This document shows, one piece after another, positions 35,328 through 43,710 of a DNA stretch of 64,000 bases. Position 1 is the stretch's first letter. Every line of letters starts with the position of its first letter. A program made the position numbers and the translations under genes. The notes below the pieces were generated by a model. It did no database searches, was not told where the DNA came from, and saw nothing but the letters and a program-made list of their open reading frames with translations. Source of the stretch: an uncultured bacterium (GTDB lineage: Bacteria; Actinomycetota; Coriobacteriia; Coriobacteriales; Atopobiaceae); contig CAJMNO010000001.1 in NCBI GenBank assembly GCA_905214865.1, positions 62,001 through 126,000 of the forward strand, written 5' to 3'.

Positions 35328-36266
35328 TTGGCCGTGGATTCCGCCCGCAAGGGCTTTGCCATAGTGTGCGATAGCGCGTGCGACCTCCCCCTCTCCAACC
35401 TGGAGAGGGCTGGGGTCGCGCTCGTACCGCTCGTCGTTCGCGTGGCCGGCCACAGCTACCGGGACTGCATCGACCTCAACCCCGTCGACTTCTTCGTCCA
35501 GCTCTCCTCGACCAAGGGGCAGGTGACCACCTTCACCCCCGCCGTGGAGGAGTTTGAGGGTGTCTACCGCTCCCTCGTCGACAGGGGCTACACGGACATC
35601 GTCTCGCTGCACGCCTCGTCGCACATCCGCGATGCGTACGACCTTGCCGTGAAGGCGGCGCACAGGGTCCGCGAGGCCAACGTGCACGTGGTGGACACCA
35701 AGTGCGTCTCGGGTCAGATGGCCCTGGTGCTCGCCCGCCTCGTTCTCGACCGCGACGCCGGCATGTCGACCGAAGCGGCGGTGGAGAGCGCCGTGCGGGT
35801 TGCGGAGGCGGCGCGCGCGCTCATCATACCCGCGCCCGACGCCAGCCCGACCCTCGTGGGGACGCGCGTCCGCCGCGGCCTGCTCGGTCGTGCCGACTCC
35901 CTGCGCGTCCGTGCGCTGGGGGTGCGGCGCTGCTTCTCGATTGGCGACGACGGCGTAGCCGTGGAGCAGTTCCGCTCCACGGACATCCGGCTCCTCGCCG
36001 GCAACATGGCGCGCTCGATGAGCTCCTACTCGCAGGTGGTGGGCCCGCTCACCTACGTCGAGATCAACGCGGGCGTGCCCCGGCTCCTCTCGACCATCGA
36101 GAAGCCGCTTGACACCAACGAGTTCGAGGCGACCAGGGCGGCGATTCTCAACACCAACCCCACCACCACGGCGCTCCTCGGCGTCGGTGCGGTGGGCCTT
36201 GCCTACGTGCCGCATTCGCTTCTCCCCGCGGAGGGGGCGGCCCGTATCCTGCGCTACATTCCCTGA
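35328..36266 (+). CDS. DegV family fatty acid-binding protein
   Basis: 312 residues from a TTG at 35328; GTG 35334 is an alternative. The DegV pattern is clear: IVCDSACDLP at the start, TFTPAVEEFEGVYRSL, the SLHASSHIRDAYDLA segment carrying the fatty-acid contact Ser, and VVDTKCVSGQMALV. DegV/FakB proteins bind a fatty acid for phosphorylation by a FakA-type kinase, which is not in this window. It directly follows purA by 2 bp and precedes purD, although its link to purine synthesis is not functional as far as known. Confidence 0.85.
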   Translation: MAVDSARKGFAIVCDSACDLPLSNLERAGVALVPLVVRVAGHSYRDCIDLNPVDFFVQLSSTKGQVTTFTPAVEEFEGVYRSLVDRGYTDIVSLHASSHIRDAYDLAVKAAHRVREANVHVVDTKCVSGQMALVLARLVLDRDAGMSTEAAVESAVRVAEAARALIIPAPDASPTLVGTRVRRGLLGRADSLRVRALGVRRCFSIGDDGVAVEQFRSTDIRLLAGNMARSMSSYSQVVGPLTYVEINAGVPRLLSTIEKPLDTNEFEATRAAILNTNPTTTALLGVGAVGLAYVPHSLLPAEGAARILRYIP

Positions 36267-36288
36267 CGGGTGACGTTTGGAGGAAAGC

Positions 36289-37587
36289 ATGAGTAACGAA
36301 GAGAAGATCGACATCCTCTTGCTCGGTTCGGGCGGGCGCGAGCACGCGCTCCTCGTGAAGCTGGCCGAGTCCCCCCGTGCGGGGAGGCTGTGGGTGGCTC
36401 CGGGCAACGGCGGCATGCTGGCGATGGCGAGCCAGGCGGACTGCGACCAGGACTCCCCGGAGGACGTAGCGAGGTTCGCGCGCGAGAACGGCATCGGCCT
36501 CGTGGTGATCGGACCCGAGGCGCCGCTCGTCAATGGCGTCGCCGACGCCGTCCGCGCGGAGGGCATCCCCGTGTTTGGTCCCTCGGGGGAGGCCGCCCAG
36601 ATGGAGGGCTCCAAGAAGTTCGCCAAGGAGGTCATGGCACGCGCCGGCGTTCCCACCGCCCGCTACCGCTCCTTCACGGAGCAGGCCCCCTGCGAGGAGT
36701 ACGTGCGAGAGCTCGCCGGCCCCTGCGTGGTGAAGGCCGACGGCCTGGCGGCGGGCAAGGGCGTCATCGTTGCCCAGAGCACGGAGCAGGCGCTCGAGGG
36801 CGTCCGCGAGTGCTTTGGCGGGAGCTTTGGCGACGCGGGCTCCACCGTGGTGGTGGAGGAGATGCTCGAGGGGCCCGAGTGCTCGCTCCTCGCCCTCACC
36901 GACGGCACCACGCTGGTCCCCCTCGCAACGTCCCAGGACCACAAGCGCGCCTACGACGGCGACCTTGGCCCCAACACGGGTGGCATGGGCGTGTACTCCC
37001 CCGTCCCCATCCTCCTGCCCGGCGAGCTCGAGAAGATGGTGGACATCGAGCAGGGGGTCATCGACCAGCTGCGAGCAGACGGCATCACCTACAGCGGCTG
37101 CCTCTACGGTGGCTTCATGCTCACCAAGGACGGCCCCAAGGTCCTGGAGTTCAACGCCCGCTTTGGCGACCCCGAGACCCAGGTCGTGCTGCCCCGCATG
37201 AAGGGTGACCTTGTCGAGGCGTTCCTCGCCTGCGACGCGGGGACGCTCGATCCCGCGACCATCGGCTGGGACGACGACTGGGCCGTCTCCGTGGTCCTCA
37301 CGAGTGCCGGCTACCCCGGTCACTACGAGAAGGGCAAGGTCATCACGGGCGTCGACGAGGCAAACAAGATGGACGGCGTCACCGTGTACCACGCCGGGAC
37401 CAAGCTCGGCGAGGATGGCAGCCTGCTCACCAACGGCGGCCGCGTGCTCGACGTGACGGCCGTGGCGGACACCTTCGAGGCGGCCCGCAACCGCGCCTAC
37501 CAGGCATGCGACAAGATCTTCTTCGAGGGGAAGACCTACCGTCACGACATTGGCATCAAGGCCATCAAGGGTCGTCAGAACCTGTAG
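36289..37587 (+). CDS. purD: Phosphoribosylamine-glycine ligase (GAR synthetase)
   Basis: 432 residues from ATG 36289, GGAGGA upstream; a TTG at 36277 would overlap the ribosome-binding site. PurD makes glycinamide ribonucleotide, step two of purine synthesis. LLLGSGGREHAL opens the N-domain, the ATP-grasp part shows VVKADGLAAGKGVIVA and LEFNARFGDPETQVVLPR, and the end matches the usual C-domain. The NUDIX gene starts 18 bp after it. Confidence 0.96.
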   Translation: MSNEEKIDILLLGSGGREHALLVKLAESPRAGRLWVAPGNGGMLAMASQADCDQDSPEDVARFARENGIGLVVIGPEAPLVNGVADAVRAEGIPVFGPSGEAAQMEGSKKFAKEVMARAGVPTARYRSFTEQAPCEEYVRELAGPCVVKADGLAAGKGVIVAQSTEQALEGVRECFGGSFGDAGSTVVVEEMLEGPECSLLALTDGTTLVPLATSQDHKRAYDGDLGPNTGGMGVYSPVPILLPGELEKMVDIEQGVIDQLRADGITYSGCLYGGFMLTKDGPKVLEFNARFGDPETQVVLPRMKGDLVEAFLACDAGTLDPATIGWDDDWAVSVVLTSAGYPGHYEKGKVITGVDEANKMDGVTVYHAGTKLGEDGSLLTNGGRVLDVTAVADTFEAARNRAYQACDKIFFEGKTYRHDIGIKAIKGRQNL

Positions 37588-37605
37588 GTCCGGGAGGTGC
37601 GAGAG

Positions 37606-38355
37606 ATGTCAGCATCGGAAGACGGGGATAGGACCGACGAGGGGACCTCGCCGCTCGCGGGTGCCCTCAGGAGCGTGAGGGATTCGGCCCTGGCCTTCAC
37701 CTACGACGGGGACCGCTCGTCCCAGGACCACGTCTCGGGTGAGCCGCAGCGCCGTGACCTCGTCCTGGGGGACGAGGACCCGCGCGACGCCGCACTGACC
37801 GAGCGCGTGGAAACCGAGCAGGTTGAGTGGCGGGGCAAGATCTTCGACGTCGACCGGCTGAGGGTCACGCTTCCGGACGGGCGTCCCGCCATCAGGGACG
37901 TGGTGAGGCATCCCGGTGCCGTCGCAATTGTGGCGCTCACCGAGGACGGCAGGATCTGCCTGGTGAGGCAGTACCGCGCCGCCCTGGGCAGGGTCACGGT
38001 CGAGATTCCCGCGGGAAAGCTCTCTCCCGGCGAGGACCCGCTGGACTGCGCCTCGCGCGAGCTTCTGGAGGAGACGGGCTTCAGGGCCCGCAACATCGCG
38101 TTTCTCACCACGATTGCCACGTCCGCCGGCTTTGCCGACGAGCTCATCCACATCTACATGGCCACGGGCCTCTCGCTCGACCACTCGAGCCCGGATGCCG
38201 ACGAGTTCATCAACGTCGACCTGGTGAGCCTTCCCGAGTTTGTGGACGCGGTGCTCGACGGGCGGATCGAGGACGCGAAGACCGTGATAGGTGCCCTCAT
38301 CTGCGACGCGGTCTCGCGTCGACTCGCACCTGACGCAGTCGCGGGCTCCGAGTGA
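37606..38355 (+). CDS. NUDIX hydrolase, ADP-ribose pyrophosphatase-like
   Basis: 249 residues from ATG 37606 (GGGAGG upstream). The Nudix box GKLSPGEDPLDCASRELLEETGF (137-159) has all catalytic glutamates, and the GAVAIVAL and RQYRAALGRVTVEIPAG segments are those of ADP-ribose/NDP-sugar pyrophosphatases. The first 75 residues are an unusual acidic extension not seen in the standard family. Substrate is inferred from the NudF-like pattern, not proven. It trails purD in what looks like one transcript. Confidence 0.85.
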   Translation: MSASEDGDRTDEGTSPLAGALRSVRDSALAFTYDGDRSSQDHVSGEPQRRDLVLGDEDPRDAALTERVETEQVEWRGKIFDVDRLRVTLPDGRPAIRDVVRHPGAVAIVALTEDGRICLVRQYRAALGRVTVEIPAGKLSPGEDPLDCASRELLEETGFRARNIAFLTTIATSAGFADELIHIYMATGLSLDHSSPDADEFINVDLVSLPEFVDAVLDGRIEDAKTVIGALICDAVSRRLAPDAVAGSE

Positions 38356-38360
38356 CCGGA

Positions 38361-38412
38361 CGGCCCCATCCCCTCCTCATACGTGCAGTTGGGGAGAAGA
38401 CGGGGCCGCATT
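38361..38412 (+). terminator. Imperfect terminator after NUDIX gene
   Basis: CGGCCCC (38361-38367) pairs with GGGGCCG (38402-38408), with a second CCCC/GGGG helix inside. Only two T follow. Moderate support. Confidence 0.45.
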
Positions 38413-38436
38413 AAGAAACGGATGCGACTCATTATC

Positions 38437-38442
38437 TATACT
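38437..38442 (+). promoter_or_regulatory. -10 element (TATACT)
   Basis: TATACT 58 bp upstream of the ATG at 38500. The -35 is not evident. Confidence 0.4.
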
Positions 38443-38499
38443 CAGTCCTCGTGGGCCGCGTCCGCGTTGTGACCATACGTTCGTTACGGGAGACTTCAG

Positions 38500-39450
38500 A
38501 TGGCAAAGAAGAGAGAGGGAGCGCGCAGGGAGAAGGGCGCCCTCAACGCCGAGCAGGCCGAGAAGCTCTTTGCCACCGTCGACGAGACCGGTCACACCAA
38601 CGAGGAGACGGCGCGCAAGGAGCGTCGTCACCGCGAGCAGGCGGGCCAGGGCGTCGACATCGACCCGCTGTCCCAGGCCGACCCCTCCGGCTCAAACGTG
38701 GGCACCACCATCACCCGTACCGCCATCGGCTTCGTCATCGTCATCCTCCTGGTGGTCGTGCTCGGCCAGGTCTCGTGTGCCGCCGCCCGCCGAGCGAGCA
38801 CCGCAAACCTCTCGGAGGACGTGAGCGTCTCCACGGTCGCCTCCGCCCTGGAGGGCGGCGTCGAGTGGGGCAATGGCTTCACCCAGTTCCCCGAGGACTT
38901 CCAGGTCGTCGAGGCGGACGAGAATACCCATCGCATCGAGGTCACGGTGACGGACACGACCTCGACCAACGAACTCGAGGTGTTCTCCGGATCGCAGATC
39001 CAGGCGACGGCCCTCGCCGTGAACTCGCTGCTCAACCCCAACATCAACACGGTCATCTATCACGTCAACGTCCATGAGGACGAGAACGGCAAGATCCAGA
39101 CGTCGAGCCTGTTTGGGTTCCTCAAGCCCACGGGGGAGACCAAGACGCTGATGACCTTCATCTGGACCAAGACCAACACGACCTCGGGGGTCAAGTTCAA
39201 CTGCACCATCACGGGCATTGACTCCACCATGCAGAAGAAGCTGCACGACAGCATCACCTCGTCGTTCACCCCGTCCGAGATCATCAGCTCCGTCCTCGGC
39301 AGCAGCGACTCGAGCGACAGCAGCAGTAGCGACGACGACCTGATCGTGGATCGAACGACCACGTCCTCGAGCGACGAGGCGGACTCGTCCGCGACGTCGG
39401 CCTCGTCGGCAGGCTCCGACTCCGCCGACTCCTCGTCGGCCGGAAAGTAG
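38500..39450 (+). CDS. Membrane-anchored extracytoplasmic protein with Ser/Asp-rich tail
   Basis: 316 residues. A charged cytoplasmic N-terminus (1-70) precedes one membrane helix (about 73-95, IGFVIVILLVVVLGQVSC). The outer part (96-260) is an alpha/beta domain without a known motif. The last ~55 residues are almost only Ser, Asp, Thr and Ala, a wall-spanning or disordered tail. No LPxTG motif is present, so it is not a normal sortase substrate. I do not recognise the family; it looks specific to this lineage. Confidence 0.65.
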   Translation: MAKKREGARREKGALNAEQAEKLFATVDETGHTNEETARKERRHREQAGQGVDIDPLSQADPSGSNVGTTITRTAIGFVIVILLVVVLGQVSCAAARRASTANLSEDVSVSTVASALEGGVEWGNGFTQFPEDFQVVEADENTHRIEVTVTDTTSTNELEVFSGSQIQATALAVNSLLNPNINTVIYHVNVHEDENGKIQTSSLFGFLKPTGETKTLMTFIWTKTNTTSGVKFNCTITGIDSTMQKKLHDSITSSFTPSEIISSVLGSSDSSDSSSSDDDLIVDRTTTSSSDEADSSATSASSAGSDSADSSSAGK

Positions 39451-39459
39451 CGCTAAGAG

Positions 39460-39493
39460 GGAGGGGGACCGTTCGCAAGGACGGTCCCCCTCC
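39460..39493. terminator. Strong bidirectional terminator
   Basis: GGAGGGGGACCGT (39460-39472) and ACGGTCCCCCTCC (39481-39493) form a perfect 13-bp stem. Genes converge on it from both sides. Confidence 0.8.
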
Positions 39494-39518
39494 TGTCTCT
39501 TGCCATATGATCCTGAGG

Positions 39519-40391
39519 CTACCCCACAAGTGCGGTGACGTCACCCAGGACCGTCTCGAAGCTGACGCCCCTCATCTGGTAGTCGGGCTGCAGCCTGGTG
39601 ACCTCCATCGCCCGTCGGACGAAGCTCCCGGCGAACCCAGCGGCGTCCACGAGCCCATGTCCGCACATGATGGCGGCGAGCAGCGACGAGGCGTAGAGGT
39701 CGCCCGTCCCGTGGATCATGAACGGCAGCAGCCTGCCCTCGACCGGTCGCATGCCCATGTCACGGCCCCCGACGAAGTTGACGATGGTGTCTCCCCCACG
39801 CACGATGCCCTTGATGACCACGTAGCGGGCGCCCATGGCAAGGAGCTCGTCCATCATGCGTGCGACCTGGGCATCGTCGGGCGACTGGCCCTCGTAGGGC
39901 AGGTGGGTCAGAATGGAGGCCTCGGTGAGGTTGGGGGTCAGCAGGTCTGCCCCGTCGACAAGGCCGGCAGTGGCCTGGCACATCTCGTCCGTGTACGTGG
40001 GGTACTTCTGGCCGCCGTCGCCCATGACGGGGTCGACGACGCGCAGGGCGTCGGGGTGCTCCCGATAGAGGCGCCTGATTGCGGCCACCTGCTGGGCCGA
40101 CCCCAGGAAGCCCGAGTAGATGGCATCGACCTCCACGCCCTCGCGACCCCACGCGTCGAGGTACTCGTCGAGCATGGGCGTGGTGTCGTGCATGTAGAAG
40201 GTCGGGAACTTGGTGTGGGCCGAGAAGAGCGAGGTGGGGACGGGGCACACATCGCAGCCGGCGGCCGAGAGGACGGGTATGGCCACCCCGAGCGAGCACT
40301 TTCCATAGCCGCAGAGGTCATGGACCGCGGCGATGCGGGGGATGTAGGGGCCCTCGCGGTGATACAGGAACACGTCGTCTTGCTCGGGCAT
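39519..40391 (-). CDS. Pyridoxal/pyridoxamine kinase
   Basis: 290 residues from the ATG at 40391, GAGGAG upstream; an ATG further up would add 5 residues. The ribokinase-like fold is marked by RIAAVHDLCGYGKCSL, the VVDPVMGDGG strand, DLLTPNLTEASIL and the anion-hole HGTGDLYASSL, in which the Asp is the catalytic base. The substrate group (vitamin B6) follows from the PdxY/PdxK-like HDLCGYGKCSLG opening. It salvages B6 vitamers to pyridoxal phosphate. Monocistronic and opposite to its neighbours. Confidence 0.88.
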   Translation of the reverse strand: MPEQDDVFLYHREGPYIPRIAAVHDLCGYGKCSLGVAIPVLSAAGCDVCPVPTSLFSAHTKFPTFYMHDTTPMLDEYLDAWGREGVEVDAIYSGFLGSAQQVAAIRRLYREHPDALRVVDPVMGDGGQKYPTYTDEMCQATAGLVDGADLLTPNLTEASILTHLPYEGQSPDDAQVARMMDELLAMGARYVVIKGIVRGGDTIVNFVGGRDMGMRPVEGRLLPFMIHGTGDLYASSLLAAIMCGHGLVDAAGFAGSFVRRAMEVTRLQPDYQMRGVSFETVLGDVTALVG

Positions 40392-40518
40392 GGGTACTCC
40401 TCGCATGCGAGAGACGGCGCCGGGGTGCGGACGCATGCGTCCGAGCGCGAGGTGGGGACAAGACGTGGTGACGCCCCGATGCCCCCCCACCCTGGCCGCG
40501 ATGGGTGCCCACGCCGTC

Positions 40519-40524
40519 TATACT
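40519..40524 (+). promoter_or_regulatory. -10 element upstream of purE
   Basis: TATACT 53 bp before the purE ATG. A short GCGGG/CCCGC hairpin lies between them. Confidence 0.4.
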
Positions 40525-40576
40525 TGGTGGGTCATTACAGAATAGCGGGCTTTTGCCCCGCGACAAGGAGGAAGCA

Positions 40577-41038
40577 ATGGCAGACGCACCGCTTGTTGGC
40601 ATCATCATGGGCTCCAAGTCGGACCTCCCCGCGATGGAGGCGTGCACCAAGCAGCTTGACGAGTTTGGGGTTCCCTACGAGCTGGTGATCGCCTCCGCCC
40701 ACCGCAACCCCGCAAAGGTCCACGAGTGGGCCTCCACAGCCGCCGACCGCGGCATCAAGGTGATCATCGCCGCAGCGGGTAAGGCGGCGCACCTGGGCGG
40801 CGTCGTCGCGGCGTACACCCCGCTCCCCATCGTCGGCGTCCCCATGAAGACGAGCGACCTGGGCGGCATGGACTCGCTTCTCTCCATGGTCCAGATGCCC
40901 TCCGGCGTCCCCGTGGCATGCGTCGCCATCGGCGGTGCCAAGAACGCCGCGATCTACGCCACGCAGATCCTGGGTGCGACCATGCCCGAGTGGCGCCAGG
41001 CGATCGTCGACTTCAAGCGCTCCATGGCCGAGGCCTAG
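40577..41038 (+). CDS. purE: N5-carboxyaminoimidazole ribonucleotide mutase
   Basis: 153 residues from ATG 40577, AAGGAGG upstream. PurE moves the carboxyl group to form CAIR. The family landmarks GIIMGSKSDLP, IASAHRNP and IAAAGKAAHLGGVVAAYT are present, and HRNP is the class I (PurK-dependent) form. No purK is in this window. A sortase gene follows 19 bp downstream and then purM-purN. Confidence 0.95.
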   Translation: MADAPLVGIIMGSKSDLPAMEACTKQLDEFGVPYELVIASAHRNPAKVHEWASTAADRGIKVIIAAAGKAAHLGGVVAAYTPLPIVGVPMKTSDLGGMDSLLSMVQMPSGVPVACVAIGGAKNAAIYATQILGATMPEWRQAIVDFKRSMAEA

Positions 41039-41057
41039 CGCATCCCGTTAGGAAGAC

Positions 41058-41912
41058 ATGGCAAAGAGGCAGAGGAGAGGCACGCACGCTGCCCCAGCCG
41101 CCGAACCGGGCGGCGGGAGGGGCCGTCGCGGCTGGCGTCGGGTCCTCTCGACCATCCTGATCGTGGTTGGCGTAGGGCTTCTCGTCGTCGCTGCCGGCAT
41201 CTGGGGCTTTAACCAGTATCGGTACTGGCGGCAGGACCAGGTGACCCAGGAGATGGCGCAGAAGTACGTGACCGAGCCCTCCTCGTCGGACTCGTCGGCG
41301 ACGTCCACTGCCCCCACGGTGGACTGGGCGTCCCTCAAGGCGATGAACGACGAGGCCGTGGGCTGGATCGAGGTCCCGGGGACCGTGGTGAACTACGCGG
41401 TGTTCCAGCACTCGGACAACTCGTTCTACCTCGCCCATGGGCCGAACAAGGAGTACGACGTGTTTGGCCAGGTGTTCATGGACTACCAGAACACTGCGCC
41501 CGGCATGGTGGACCAGCAGACCATCCTGTATGGCCACCACCTCAAGAACGGCACCATGTTCCAGCCCCTGTTCCTTCTCAAGGACCAGGAGACGTTCGAT
41601 AACACGCCGACGATCTGGTACCTGACCGAGGGTACCTCCTACGAGCTCGAGCCGCTCTTCGTCTACTTCACGGACCCCAACGACACCACCGTGAGGCAGT
41701 TCAGCTTCTCGTCCGACGAGGAGTTCAGGTCCTACCTCATGGAGCGGCTTGCCAAGGCCGTGTCGCGGCGGGCAGATGCCGAACAGATCATCCAGGGGAC
41801 CAGTCACGTGCTGACCCTCTCGACCTGCAACTACTATGAGGGGTACGGACGCTCCATCCTGGTGTGCGTACCAAAGTCAGAGGCAAACGCGGCGACTGCC
41901 GCGAGCAACTAG
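41058..41912 (+). CDS. srtB: Class B-like sortase
   Basis: 284 residues. A basic N-terminus and one membrane anchor (29-50) hold an outer sortase domain. The catalytic set is complete: H160 in ILYGHHLKNGTMF, C257 in TLSTC and R265 in YGRSILV. The YGHHLKNG and TLSTCNYY contexts fit class B, which usually anchors iron-uptake or pilin proteins by NPxTx-type signals. No likely substrate gene is adjacent; purE and purM flank it, so the substrate must be elsewhere. Confidence 0.9.
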   Translation: MAKRQRRGTHAAPAAEPGGGRGRRGWRRVLSTILIVVGVGLLVVAAGIWGFNQYRYWRQDQVTQEMAQKYVTEPSSSDSSATSTAPTVDWASLKAMNDEAVGWIEVPGTVVNYAVFQHSDNSFYLAHGPNKEYDVFGQVFMDYQNTAPGMVDQQTILYGHHLKNGTMFQPLFLLKDQETFDNTPTIWYLTEGTSYELEPLFVYFTDPNDTTVRQFSFSSDEEFRSYLMERLAKAVSRRADAEQIIQGTSHVLTLSTCNYYEGYGRSILVCVPKSEANAATAASN

Positions 41913-41927
41913 CAAAGGAGACGAGCC

Positions 41928-43001
41928 ATGCAGAGCCAGCAGGGCAAGCACGTTACCTACGCCGACGCCGGTGTGGACGTGGACGAGGGCGCCCGCGCGG
42001 TCGACGCCATCAAGGAGGCCGTGAGGCAGACCAACCGCCCCGAGGTCATAGGCGGCCTTGGGAGCTTTGGCTCCTGCTTCTCGATGAAGGGCTTCAAGGA
42101 CATGGAGGACCCGGTGCTCGTCTCGGGCACCGACGGCGTGGGGACCAAGCTCGCCATCGCCCAGCTCCTGGACCGTCACGAGACCGTTGGCCAGGACCTC
42201 GTGGCCATGTGCGTGGACGACGTGGTGCCCATCGGCGCGGAGCCGCTCTTCTTCCTGGACTACGTTGCCATCGGCAAGCTCAAGGCGGAGCACGTGGCAA
42301 AGATCGTGGGCGGCATCGCAGAGGGCTGCAAGCTGTCCGGCTGCGCGCTGGTGGGCGGCGAGATGGCCGAGCACCCCGGCGTCATGAATCCCAACGACTA
42401 CGACCTGGCGGGCTTCGTGGTGGGCGTCGTGGACCGTCCCAAGATGATCGGGCCGCACAAGGTCAACGTGGGCGACGTCATCCTGGGGCTCCCCTCGAGC
42501 GGCATCCACTCCAACGGCTACTCCCTCGTCCGCAAGGTCGCCATCGAGGGGAAGAGCGTTGAGGAGCTTAACCAGCCCCTGCCGGAGCTGGGCGGGGAGA
42601 GCCTCGCCGACGCCGTCATGCGTCCGACCACGATCTACGCGGGCAAGCTCGTCGAGCTCCTCAAGGAGGGCGTGCCCTTCCACGCCATGGCGCACATCAC
42701 CGGCGGCGGCATCACCGAGAACCTCAACAGGGCGCTCCCCTCCAACGTCGACGCCGTGGTCTACCGCGGTGGCGAGGACGGTCCCGCCTGGAAGGTCCCG
42801 CCCGTGATCACCTACTGCGCCAACGCCGCGGGTCTTACCCCCGACGAGGCCTACAAGACCTTCAACATGGGCGTCGGCATGAGCATCATCGTCGCCAAGG
42901 ACGACGTGGACGACGTGATGGTGGCCCTCTCGTCCAAGGGCTTCGAACCCTTTGTCATGGGCGAGTGCGTCTCCGGCGAGGGCAAGGTGACGTATCGATG
43001 A
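41928..43001 (+). CDS. purM: Phosphoribosylformylglycinamidine cyclo-ligase (AIR synthetase)
   Basis: 357 residues. PurM closes the imidazole ring. The sequence shows TYADAGVDVDEGARAVDAIK, LGSFGSCFSMKGF, LVSGTDGVGTKLAIA and CVDDVVPIGAEPLFFLDY, the conserved N-domain and ATP site, and the C-domain GGGITENLNRALP. Stop overlaps the purN ATG by 4 bp (ATGA), so the two are translated together. Confidence 0.97.
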   Translation: MQSQQGKHVTYADAGVDVDEGARAVDAIKEAVRQTNRPEVIGGLGSFGSCFSMKGFKDMEDPVLVSGTDGVGTKLAIAQLLDRHETVGQDLVAMCVDDVVPIGAEPLFFLDYVAIGKLKAEHVAKIVGGIAEGCKLSGCALVGGEMAEHPGVMNPNDYDLAGFVVGVVDRPKMIGPHKVNVGDVILGLPSSGIHSNGYSLVRKVAIEGKSVEELNQPLPELGGESLADAVMRPTTIYAGKLVELLKEGVPFHAMAHITGGGITENLNRALPSNVDAVVYRGGEDGPAWKVPPVITYCANAAGLTPDEAYKTFNMGVGMSIIVAKDDVDDVMVALSSKGFEPFVMGECVSGEGKVTYR

Positions 43002-43624
43002 GCGAGAGGCACGACCCAATCAGGCTGGGAGTCCTTCTCTCCGGCAGTGGCACCAACCTGCAGGCGATCATCGACCGCATCGCCGCGGGGACCCTGGACG
43101 CGAGCATCGAGCTCGTGGTGAGCTCGCGTCCCAGCGCCTACGGGCTCAAGCGTGCGCAGGCGGCGGGCCTCCAGACGCTCACGCTCTCGAAGGAGATCTA
43201 CGCGGACCCCATCACGGCTGACGAGGTCATCGCCACCGAGCTCAAGGCCCACCAGGTGGACTACGTGATCATGGCGGGATACATGCGCATGGTCCACGCG
43301 CCCATACTCGAGACCTTCAAGAACCGGGTCGTGAACCTCCACCCGGCCCTGCTGCCAAGCTTCAAGGGCGCCCATGCCATCCAGGACGCCTACGACTACG
43401 GCGTCAAGGTGACCGGCGTCACGGTTCACTTTGCGGACGACAGCTACGACTGCGGCCCCATCATCGCGCAGCGCCCCGTCGTCGTCGAGGAGGGCTGGGA
43501 CGTCGACACGCTGGAGGCGCACATCCACGAGGTCGAGCACCAGCTGTATCCGGACACCATCCAGCTGCTCGCGGAGGGTCGCGTTCACGTGGACGGCCGC
43601 AAGGTGGTCATCGACCCCGAGTAG
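42998..43624 (+). CDS. purN: Phosphoribosylglycinamide formyltransferase
   Basis: 208 residues, coupled to purM. PurN adds the formyl group from 10-formyl-THF to GAR. LLSGSGTNLQAIID marks the phosphate site, MAGYMRMVHAPIL the folate side, and NLHPALLPSFKGAHA with GVTVHFADDSYDCGPII supply the catalytic Asn, His and Asp. Full length; a strong terminator follows. Confidence 0.96.
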   Translation: MSERHDPIRLGVLLSGSGTNLQAIIDRIAAGTLDASIELVVSSRPSAYGLKRAQAAGLQTLTLSKEIYADPITADEVIATELKAHQVDYVIMAGYMRMVHAPILETFKNRVVNLHPALLPSFKGAHAIQDAYDYGVKVTGVTVHFADDSYDCGPIIAQRPVVVEEGWDVDTLEAHIHEVEHQLYPDTIQLLAEGRVHVDGRKVVIDPE

Positions 43625-43648
43625 GGGAGAGACGCAGCAACCAAGGCA

Positions 43649-43685
43649 GACGGGCCGGCCCCTCGCGCCGAGGGACCGGCCCGTC
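43649..43685. terminator. Strong terminator after purMN
   Basis: GACGGGCCGG and CCGGCCCGTC form a perfect 10-bp outer stem (43649-43685) with a further CCCT/AGGG helix inside. It also lies after the converging - strand protease gene. Confidence 0.8.
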
Positions 43686-43710
43686 GTTCATGCAGGCATG
43701 AGACGTGCGC

